Part shown: positions 9,345 to 15,866 of the stretch, piece by piece | Numbering within the stretch: the first letter of the stretch is position 1 | Layout of the letters: each line of letters starts with the position of its first letter | Source of the DNA: CAYFNK01 sp964393215 | Lineage (GTDB): Archaea; Nanobdellota; Nanobdellia; SCGC-AAA011-G17; PNOQ01 | Length of the DNA stretch: 64,000 nt | NCBI GenBank assembly: GCA_964393215.1 | Contig: CAYMSW010000001.1 | Span: 1 to 64,000, forward strand | Direction: 5' to 3' | The notes under the pieces: model-generated | What the model saw: only the letters and a program-made list of their open reading frames with translations | Told to the model about the DNA's origin: nothing | Databases searched by the model: none | Translations under genes and position numbers: made by a program

Positions 9345-10213
9345 AAAGTAGTCTGACCTTCACCAACAATTACAGTATTCTCAGCCTGTGAAACCAAAAC
9401 AGAAGGATCTTTCTCTTGTAAAACAGAATATTCCATCAACACACCTTCTCTAACTAAATTATTCACACCAACTGCAATTTGAAACTTGTTAAACTTCTCA
9501 AGCAAATGTCTCTTAGCAAAAGGAAGTGTCTTAAAATTCTCAGTAACAAACTTCATTATATTTCTGGCTTGCATGTTCCTAACGTTCTTGATATTCTGTA
9601 AACCGAATACCTCCGAACCCTTGCCTTCAACAACAGTCCCAGATCCAGTACTTGCGAAAGGCTCAATTGCAATCTTCTGTCCTTTCACTAACTTGGTACC
9701 GTCACCATTATCATAATTAGGAATGCTTGGAGAATCATGAATATTATACTCACCAAGACCGTGTCCACTCAGATTACGAATGGGAACAAAACCAGCAGAT
9801 TCTATCTCTTTCCCAATAACAGAACCAACTTCAGAGAGCTTTATTCCTGGCTTAATAACTTCAATTGCAGCCTTCAAAGCATTTCTAGAGGCATCCACTA
9901 ACTTAGAATTTTTGCCCCCTAAATCAACTGTAATAGCGCAATCAGCTATACATCCTTCGATATGTACGCCCAAATCCAACTTAACTAAATCATCATCACC
10001 GAACTTAGAATCGTCCCCAATCAAAGCATTATAATGGGCAGCAACATTATTCTTAGATAATTGTGTAGGAAAAGCCAATCTGCCACCAAGTTCTTTAATT
10101 TTGGCCTCAATCTTCTCAGTAACCTCAAGAACACTAGCCCCAGGTTTAACTAATTTAGAGCCATATTTTCTGGTTTCAGAAGCAATTTCTCCAGCTTTCT
10201 TCCATTTTTCCAT
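9341..10213 (-). CDS. map: methionine aminopeptidase, type II
   Basis: This metalloprotease removes the initiator methionine from nascent proteins. I place the start at the ATG at 10213 (MEKWKKAGEIASETRKYGSK), giving 290 aa, because an upstream extension would overlap the polB promoter and shows no homology. The metal-ligand segments are visible: LDLGVHIEGCIADCAITV (two Asp), GHGLGEYNIHDSP (His), and the C-terminal glutamates in IEPFAST and ENTVIVGEG. The insert before FETLPF-type residues marks type II. It is divergent from polB. Confidence 0.93.
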   Translation of the reverse strand: MEKWKKAGEIASETRKYGSKLVKPGASVLEVTEKIEAKIKELGGRLAFPTQLSKNNVAAHYNALIGDDSKFGDDDLVKLDLGVHIEGCIADCAITVDLGGKNSKLVDASRNALKAAIEVIKPGIKLSEVGSVIGKEIESAGFVPIRNLSGHGLGEYNIHDSPSIPNYDNGDGTKLVKGQKIAIEPFASTGSGTVVEGKGSEVFGLQNIKNVRNMQARNIMKFVTENFKTLPFAKRHLLEKFNKFQIAVGVNNLVREGVLMEYSVLQEKDPSVLVSQAENTVIVGEGQTTF

Positions 10214-10265
10214 GGCAAGAAGACAATAATAAAACTTTAAAAACTTAATCCATAGTCTATACGCT

Positions 10266-12575
10266 ATGAAAGGGTTCATAATTTATCCAACATACAGAGT
10301 AATGAAAGACAAATCATTCGTATTCCTATTTGGTAGACTAGAAAATGGAGAATCGTTCCTAACAATAAATCAATTTGACCCATATTTCTTCATAGAAACA
10401 AAAAACCAAAAGAAAGCAGAAAAAATAGCTAAAGATGCAAAATTCGAAAAAACAAATCTCACAAACTTCCAAAAAGAACCAGTAACAAAAATAATAGTAA
10501 ACTCACCAAAAGAAGTTCCAGGAATAAGATCTGAACTAGACAGACAAAAAATAAAAACATATGAGGCAGATATAAGGTTTCCAATCAGATTTTTGATAGA
10601 TAATAATATACAAGGCTCACTAGATATAGATGGAGACTACGAAAGCAACGATTACGTTGACAGAATTTACAAAGACCCGGACATAAAGTCAGTAGATTAC
10701 ACACCAACAAATCTAAAGATATTTTCATTTGACATAGAATCAGACAAGAAAGGAAAACAACTATACTGCATCTCTGCTTATTCAAAGAATTACAAAAAAT
10801 CATTCATAGTCTCAGACAAAAAATTCAGCAACTCGGTTTCCTGCAAAACAGAAGAAGAACTATTAGATAGATTCAGGGAAGAGCTGCTTAGTTTTGATCC
10901 AGACATAATCACTGGGTGGAATTTAATCAACTTTGATCTAAACATGCTAAAAGAAAGATTCAAGAAATACGAAATCCCATTCAACTTAGGAAGAGATAAT
11001 TCAATTTCAAAATTAAGAATAGAACAAAACTTCTTTAGAACAAGCAAGGCAGACATTTCTGGAAGAGTGGTTTTGGACGGAATAGATCTAACAAAATCAT
11101 CTTTCGTCAAATTGGACAACTACAGATTAAACACTGTAGCAAAAGGGCTTCTAGGAAAATCAAAGATAATAGAAAAAACAGGAAAAGAAAAATACGAAGA
11201 AATAGATAGACTCTACAAAAAAGACCAAAAAAAATTAATTGAATACAACCTACTGGATTCTGAACTAGCATATGATGTAATCACAAAAACAGTTCTAATG
11301 GATTTAGCAATACAAAGATCAAAATTAACAGGAATGCCATTGGACAGAGTTAACGCATCTATAGCTTCTCTAGATTTCCTATACTTACAAAAAGCAAGAG
11401 AAAGAAAATTAGTAGCACCAACTGCAGATCCAAAAGAAAGAGAAACAAGAATAAAAGGCGGCTACGTAATGGAATCAAAGCCAGGAATTTACGATAACTT
11501 AATTGTTTTAGACTTCAAGTCACTATATCCTTCACTTATCAGAACTTTCAACATTGATCCATCATCATATTTAGAAAAAAAGAAAAAAGGAGCAATAGAA
11601 TCTCCAAACGGAGCGTACTTCGATTCCAAAGATGGAATTCTTCCAGAAATTATTCCAAAACTTTGGGCAGCCAGAGACAAAACAAGAGAGAAGAAAGACG
11701 AAATTGGAAGATATGCAATAAAAATCTTAATGAATTCATTCTTTGGAGTATTAGCAAACCCTAACTGCAGATTTTATAACATAAAAATAGCAAACGCAAT
11801 AACTCACTTCGGACAAGAATTAATTAAAAATACAGCAAAAATGGTTGGAGAGAAAGGATACGAAGTAATCTACTCAGACACAGATTCTATTTTCATAGAC
11901 ACAAAATCAGATTCGGAAAAAAAAGCAGGAGAAATAGGGAAGAAATTAGAAAAAGAAATTAACCAATTCTACAAAAAACACATAAAAAAAGAATATAACA
12001 GAGAAAGCCGTTTAGAATTAGAATATGAAAAATTGTATACAAGATTTATGATGCCCAAGATAAGGGGCAGTGAAGAAGGAGCAAAGAAGAGATATGCAGG
12101 ATTATTAAAAAAAGATGGAAAAGAAAAATTAGATATAGTTGGACTAGAATCTGTAAGAGGAGACTGGACAGAAGCTGCAAAGAAATTTCAACTAGAACTA
12201 TTGGATAGAATATTCCACAAAAAAGAAGTTACAAAATTCGTTAAAAAATTCGTAGATGACCTAAGAGAAGGAAAATACGATGATGAGTTAATCTACAGAA
12301 AGGCTCTTAGGAAGGGGCTAGAGGGATACAAAGTAAATACTCCTCATTTAAAAGCCGCCAGAAAACTAAAAAAAATAGATTCAAGCAAAATAGAGTATTA
12401 CATAACAACCGATGGACCTGAACCAATACAAGCACTTAAACATAAAATAGATTATGAACACTATATCAATAAGCAAATAAAGCCAATTGCAGAAGCAGTT
12501 CTAGATTTTTTCGACACAAACTTTGATGAACTAATAGAAGGGAAAAAACAAACTAACCTATTTGAGTTTAACTAA
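10266..12575 (+). CDS. polB: family B DNA polymerase
   Basis: A 769-residue replicative or repair polymerase with 3'-5' exonuclease. The exonuclease motif I is FSFDIES with D156 and E158. Exo II is ITGWNLINFDLNML and Exo III is YNLLDSELAYDV. Polymerase motif A is DFKSLYPS with D416, motif B is ILMNSFFGVLANP, and motif C is YSDTDS with D538 and D540. All catalytic acids are present and there is no intein. The C-terminal end NLFEFN resembles a PCNA-interaction tail. A T-rich TATA about 27 nt upstream suggests a leaderless message. The accessory island begins right after its stop. Confidence 0.96.
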   Translation: MKGFIIYPTYRVMKDKSFVFLFGRLENGESFLTINQFDPYFFIETKNQKKAEKIAKDAKFEKTNLTNFQKEPVTKIIVNSPKEVPGIRSELDRQKIKTYEADIRFPIRFLIDNNIQGSLDIDGDYESNDYVDRIYKDPDIKSVDYTPTNLKIFSFDIESDKKGKQLYCISAYSKNYKKSFIVSDKKFSNSVSCKTEEELLDRFREELLSFDPDIITGWNLINFDLNMLKERFKKYEIPFNLGRDNSISKLRIEQNFFRTSKADISGRVVLDGIDLTKSSFVKLDNYRLNTVAKGLLGKSKIIEKTGKEKYEEIDRLYKKDQKKLIEYNLLDSELAYDVITKTVLMDLAIQRSKLTGMPLDRVNASIASLDFLYLQKARERKLVAPTADPKERETRIKGGYVMESKPGIYDNLIVLDFKSLYPSLIRTFNIDPSSYLEKKKKGAIESPNGAYFDSKDGILPEIIPKLWAARDKTREKKDEIGRYAIKILMNSFFGVLANPNCRFYNIKIANAITHFGQELIKNTAKMVGEKGYEVIYSDTDSIFIDTKSDSEKKAGEIGKKLEKEINQFYKKHIKKEYNRESRLELEYEKLYTRFMMPKIRGSEEGAKKRYAGLLKKDGKEKLDIVGLESVRGDWTEAAKKFQLELLDRIFHKKEVTKFVKKFVDDLREGKYDDELIYRKALRKGLEGYKVNTPHLKAARKLKKIDSSKIEYYITTDGPEPIQALKHKIDYEHYINKQIKPIAEAVLDFFDTNFDELIEGKKQTNLFEFN

Positions 12576-12577
12576 GG

Positions 12578-12613
12578 TTGACACGTTGACACAGACGCCA
12601 GTGAGCTATTTAA
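12578..12613 (+). promoter_or_regulatory. tandem TTGACA promoter module (copy 1)
   Basis: TTGACA occurs twice with an 8-bp period (12578, 12586). After exactly 9 bp comes GTGAGCTATTTAA (12601-12613), whose TATTTAA is a TATA box 27 nt before the nuclease ATG. The same module, with the same spacing and an identical 13-bp 3' block, occurs on the minus strand at 31569-31604. Confidence 0.65.
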
Positions 12614-12636
12614 ATTAAGTTTCTATAATTTGATTA

Positions 12637-13503
12637 ATGAAAAGAATTCCATGGAATAAAGGAAAAAAAGGATTACAAGTAGCTTGGAACAAAGGTTTAA
12701 CGAAAGAGACAGACTCAAGAGTAAGAAAATATGCATCTAAACTTCCCAAGGCAAGAAAAGGAATGAAACTTTCTGAGAGCCACAAAAGGAATATAGGAAA
12801 TGCAATTAAAGGAAGAGTAGCACCAAATAAAGGCATTCCTACTTCAGAGAAAACAAAGAAAAAATTGAGTAAACTTCTTTTAGGAAGGAAAAATCCATTC
12901 TATGGAAAAAAACATACATACGAAACAAGAAAAAAGATTTCATTATCTCGCATGGGCAAAGCTACAGGATCGAGAAACCCAAATTATATCGGGTTTGATA
13001 TAGAAGAACATAAAGAGACAATAATAAACATGTACTGGTCTGGAATGTCTGCAAACGAGATAGGCAGAAAATATGCTATTACGGGATCAACAATCTTAAA
13101 ATATCTTAAAAATTGGAATATAAAACGCAGAAAAGGAGCATATGGATTTAGCGGACTATTATCATGTAAAGACAGCCATAAAGTAAGAAGTTACCCAGAA
13201 CTCATAATCGATAATTTTTTGCATGAAAATGGAATAAATCACGAAGTTGAAAAATCGTTTGATTTTAATAACAAAAAATACAAATGCGATTTTTATTTAC
13301 CTGATTTGAATCTTTTCATAGAATATTGGGGAATTTATCATAATGAGAATTATTTGAAAAGAAAGGAAATAAAACTAATTTTATACAAAAAATTAAAGCT
13401 AAATCTTCTATCAATAGAATGGGACGAAAATCCGATCGATAAACTAAAACCATTAATCCCCCTATGTGCCAAAAAACAGAAAGTATTAACAACTTTCAAG
13501 TAA
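12637..13503 (+). CDS. NUMOD-containing PD-(D/E)XK homing-type endonuclease
   Basis: A 288-aa protein. Residues 1-115 are basic and built of repeats like WNKG, KKLSKLLLGRKNPFYGKK and YETRKKISLSRMG, the nuclease-associated modular (NUMOD) motifs that bind DNA in homing endonucleases. Residues 125-170 form a helix-turn-helix (MSANEIGRKYAITGSTILKYL). The C-terminal third has the PD-(D/E)XK/Vsr-like order: E in SYPELIIDNFL, D in YKCDFYLPDL, then IEYWG and downstream lysines. It is free-standing, not within an intron or intein. It probably makes sequence-specific breaks that favour spread of this island, which is inference. Function could be decayed, although no residue is clearly lost. Confidence 0.75.
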   Translation: MKRIPWNKGKKGLQVAWNKGLTKETDSRVRKYASKLPKARKGMKLSESHKRNIGNAIKGRVAPNKGIPTSEKTKKKLSKLLLGRKNPFYGKKHTYETRKKISLSRMGKATGSRNPNYIGFDIEEHKETIINMYWSGMSANEIGRKYAITGSTILKYLKNWNIKRRKGAYGFSGLLSCKDSHKVRSYPELIIDNFLHENGINHEVEKSFDFNNKKYKCDFYLPDLNLFIEYWGIYHNENYLKRKEIKLILYKKLKLNLLSIEWDENPIDKLKPLIPLCAKKQKVLTTFK

Positions 13504-13518
13504 CAACAGAATAGAAAC

Positions 13519-13530
13519 ATTTATAAACCA
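13519..13530 (+). promoter_or_regulatory. TATA box of the DGR target gene
   Basis: CATTTATAAACC lies about 48 nt before the ATG at 13573, so the message has a leader of some 20 nt. A GAGG element at 13561-13564, 8 nt before the ATG, could act as a Shine-Dalgarno site. Confidence 0.55.
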
Positions 13531-13572
13531 GAATAATTCTCAAAAATGTAAGAAATTCAAGAGGTTTAAACA

Positions 13573-14397
13573 ATGAAAGACTACAAATTACAAGGAAATC
13601 CAGTCGTAGAAACCCCAATCGTTGGAAATTTAATATACGATGAATTAGGGCAAGCAGTTGTAAGAAAAGTAAATGAACAATTTAAAGGCATTCAAAGAAT
13701 AGAATATTCTCAAAAATTCAAGAAAAATCAAACAATTACACATTCAAACACTCCAAGAGCATTAGCAATTAATCAAATTTTAAATGAATTAGGAGTAAAT
13801 GCTCATGTTTTATCACCAGAAGAAGTAGTTCAGTATTGGGATGCAATACCAGAAAGAGGAACAACTTATGCAGATACAAATGGTATTGTAGTTTTTCCAA
13901 ACGAAGGACCAAACGAAATATTAAAACATAGAGTTTTAAGAATAGTGGGAAGAAATTCGATAGAGGATCCATTAGTTGTTTCTGAGTTAGGCGTTGAGAG
14001 AGACGATTCTTTGGAATGTGGTTTTACTTTCACAGAAACTGGAAATATTTTAGTTAGAGAGGCTCCATATCTAAAACAAGATGGAAGAGTTTCATATAAT
14101 TCAGAAAAAGGAGAATTAGAATCTTCAGAAGAAGGAGTAAAAATTTGGACTCCATCAAATCAATCAGGTCTCAGGAGGCTTTACCGTAGCGGGGTTGGCG
14201 GCCTTGTTGCTAGGTTCGATGATCTGTTGGTCGCTGGCGGGGATGGTCGGGTACAATTAGTACAAGACCCGCAGGGTCTTGTCGAAAAAATTTCTGAGAT
14301 TCAACTATCTTTAAAAAGAAATAAAGATGCAAGAATTGCAGAAATAAATGAAAGACATGAAAAGGCTCAAAAATACCTGAAAACAGGTCAACTTTAA
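13573..14397 (+). CDS. DGR target (variable) protein
   Basis: A 274-residue protein whose codons 199-227 are the variable repeat of a diversity-generating retroelement. The rest is not recognised. Residues 1-195 look like a mixed alpha/beta domain (ALAINQILNELGVNAHVL, YADTNGIVVFPNEGPN). The variable stretch reads SGLRRLYRSGVGG...FDDLLVAGGDGRV. A conserved-looking QDPQG and a charged helix (ISEIQLSLKRNKDARIAEI) close the protein. There is no signal peptide or membrane segment, so it should be cytoplasmic, unlike display-type DGR targets. No C-type lectin fold signature (GGSW) is seen. The variable loop is internal, not terminal. Confidence 0.85.
   Translation: MKDYKLQGNPVVETPIVGNLIYDELGQAVVRKVNEQFKGIQRIEYSQKFKKNQTITHSNTPRALAINQILNELGVNAHVLSPEEVVQYWDAIPERGTTYADTNGIVVFPNEGPNEILKHRVLRIVGRNSIEDPLVVSELGVERDDSLECGFTFTETGNILVREAPYLKQDGRVSYNSEKGELESSEEGVKIWTPSNQSGLRRLYRSGVGGLVARFDDLLVAGGDGRVQLVQDPQGLVEKISEIQLSLKRNKDARIAEINERHEKAQKYLKTGQL
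14167..14253 (+). repeat. DGR variable repeat (VR)
   Basis: This 87-nt segment aligns without gaps to 14647-14733, 480 nt downstream. It differs at 20 of the 29 positions where the template has A (15 to G, 5 to T) and at only 1 of 58 other positions (G to C, at 14202). It is in frame with the target gene and covers codons 199-227, giving 14 amino acid replacements and one silent change. It is visibly GC-rich next to its AT-rich surroundings because of the A-to-G changes. Confidence 0.93.
14262..14282 (+). promoter_or_regulatory. DGR target hairpin downstream of VR
   Basis: ACAAGACCC, a GCA loop, then GGGTCTTGT form a perfect 9-bp inverted repeat starting 8 nt after the VR and lying inside the target gene (codons for QDPQGL). 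It is absent from the template copy. In the Bordetella phage BPP-1 DGR, a short hairpin/cruciform just after the VR is needed for efficient retrohoming, and this element has the matching position and size. Confidence 0.7.
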
Positions 14398-14440
14398 TTT
14401 TTTATTATCTATATTTTTTTATATTATTTCTTTTTCATTA
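14398..14440 (+). terminator. T-rich terminator after the DGR target gene
   Basis: Runs of T (TTTTTT, TTTTTTT, TTTCTTTTTC) begin directly after the target stop codon. This fits archaeal intrinsic termination on oligo-T, so the target and the TR-RT transcript are probably separable. Confidence 0.5.
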
Positions 14441-14646
14441 ACAAAGTCCTAGCTTCATTATTTGGAGAATATCCTTCCTAAGGACAAACCTATGAAGAAT
14501 AATGACATGGGCTACACGCTTGTTCATAAATACAACAAGAAATGTTGTAATGAAATACAATAAAGATAGTTAGTAGCTATAAAAGATGTGTTGGAAGCTC
14601 TTTCGCGAATACTAAATTTATGGTGAAAATAAAATATGAATAAGCT
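14441..14646 (+). other. DGR spacer/leader between target gene and TR
   Basis: These 206 nt hold no convincing gene. A 23-codon reading frame starts at 14493 and is probably spurious. Two small hairpins are visible: TCCTT/AAGGA near 14474 and TACAAC/GTTGTA near 14531-14551. A TATA-like GCTATAAAAG at 14576-14585 could start a TR-RT transcript about 40 nt before the TR. An avd accessory gene, usual at this position in many DGRs, is missing. Confidence 0.5.
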
Positions 14647-14733
14647 AGTCTCAGGAGGCTTTACCGTAACAGGAATGACGAGCTTAATGCTAGGAACGAT
14701 AATCTGTTGAACGCTAACGAGAATGGTCGAATA
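14647..14733 (+). repeat. DGR template repeat (TR)
   Basis: This is the template partner of the VR at 14167-14253. In the target's reading frame it contains eight AAY (Asn) codons, the classic DGR design because adenine mutagenesis of AAY reaches many residues but never a stop. All eight differ in the VR (N to S, V, V, F, D, V, G, D). The TR is directly upstream of the RT and is in frame with it: no stop lies between 14644 and the RT core. Confidence 0.93.
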
Positions 14734-14766
14734 GTTCATGATATCGCTAGGACACATTTAATTAAG

Positions 14767-15865
14767 GTGAACAAAATAAAAACTTACAAAAATTTATACC
14801 CTAAAATATATTCCTATAACAATCTACTTCTAGCATACAAAAAAGCAAAGAAGAGGAAAAGTTCAAAACAATATGTAATAGACTTCCAAAAAGATAAGCA
14901 AAGTAATATACTAAACATCAAAAAAGAGCTAGAAAAACAAACTTACAAACCATCAAAATTAACAAAAATAATAGTAAGGGATCCTAAAACAAGAACAATA
15001 AACAAATCCCAATTTAAAGATAGAATAATTCATCATGCAATAGTCAACATTTTAGAACCAATCTATGAAAAAGTTTTCATAAACGACAATTACGCAAATA
15101 GAAAAAACAAAGGAACTCTAAAAGCAATACAAAGATTCGACAAATTCAAAAGAACAGCAAGTAATAATGGAAAATTAGTAAAATACAATAAAAACAACAA
15201 CATGGTTAAAGGATACATTCTAAAAGCAGATATAAAACGTTTCTTTGAAACAATTGACCAAGATGTATTATTAAATCTCCTAAAGAAGAAAATTAAAGAC
15301 AACAAACTAATCTTATTAACAAAACAAGTATTATCTAATTATGGGGGGGGGCGAAGCCAAAGGAATGCCATTAGGAAATATGACTTCACAATTCCTAGCC
15401 AATGTTTATCTAAATGGGCTAGATTACTTCATAAAACATAAACTAAAAGCAAAATATTACATAAGATATGTTGATGATTTTATAATTTTACATTCTTCAA
15501 AACAACAACTAGTCAAATGGAAAAAGGAAATAAGTAACTTCCTAAACAATGAATTAAAATTAGAACTACACAAAGATAAAACTAAAATATTTTCAATGTA
15601 CAGAGGAACTAATTTCTTAGGATACAAATTATTCTACAATTTCAAATTATTAAGAAAAAGAAACATAAATACATTCAAAAAAAGACTGAATAACAAAGTT
15701 AAAGAATACAAAAACAACCAATTGGACAAAGAAAAACTATTAAGTAGCATTGATGGCTGGTTTGGATACGCCCAACATGCAAATACTTATAATTTAAGAA
15801 AGAGTATATTAAAAGAAATAAAGCTCACAAAAAACGACAAACAAACAACTTTATTCGGATTTTAA
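14767..15865 (+). CDS. DGR-type reverse transcriptase (frame interrupted at a G9 run)
   Basis: The catalytic signature is YIRYVDDF (YVDD at 15467-15478). The upstream core is ILKADIKRFFETID, and KGMPLGNMTSQFLANVYLN contains the LGxxxSQ motif that marks DGR reverse transcriptases in place of the QGxxxSP of retrons and group II introns. A late LGYKLF and a SIDGWFGYAQHAN thumb-like segment follow, with no maturase or nuclease domain. The frame is broken at G9 (15343-15351). With eight G it would read NYGGGEAKGMPLGN and give one 365-residue protein from GTG 14767, normal for the family. I favour GTG 14767 over TTG 14707 because the latter lies in the TR. Its stop is 1 nt before fen1. Confidence 0.88.
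15343..15351 (+). repeat. G9 homopolymer causing a frameshift in the DGR RT
   Basis: This is a run of nine G in an AT-rich genome, located just before the RT's LGxxxSQ motif. The upstream frame reads TAT GGG GGG GGG CGA, while the rest of the RT needs one G fewer. It may be a slippage switch, a fixed inactivating mutation or a sequencing error. Confidence 0.8.
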
Positions 15866-15866
15866 A

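Noticed and set aside
9341..10279. Methionine aminopeptidase starting at 10279
   Set aside because: The extra 22 residues are hydrophobic noise overlapping the polB start. MEKWKKAGEI at 10213 matches family starts.
12578..12592. TTGACA direct repeats as a CRISPR array or bacterial -35 boxes
   Set aside because: Only two 6-bp copies occur, with no spacers. The TATA box is archaeal and the spacing does not suit a bacterial -10 site.
14493..14564. 23-codon frame between DGR target and TR as an avd gene
   Set aside because: It is far too short for the four-helix Avd protein and shows no helical pattern.
14524..14757. 77-codon minus-strand frame across the TR
   Set aside because: It is an antisense reading of the TR and spacer with atypical composition and no promoter or ribosome site.
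14767..15865. RT as part of a group II intron or retron
   Set aside because: There is no maturase or HNH domain and no intron ends. The LGxxxSQ motif and the adjacent TR/VR pair fit a DGR instead.
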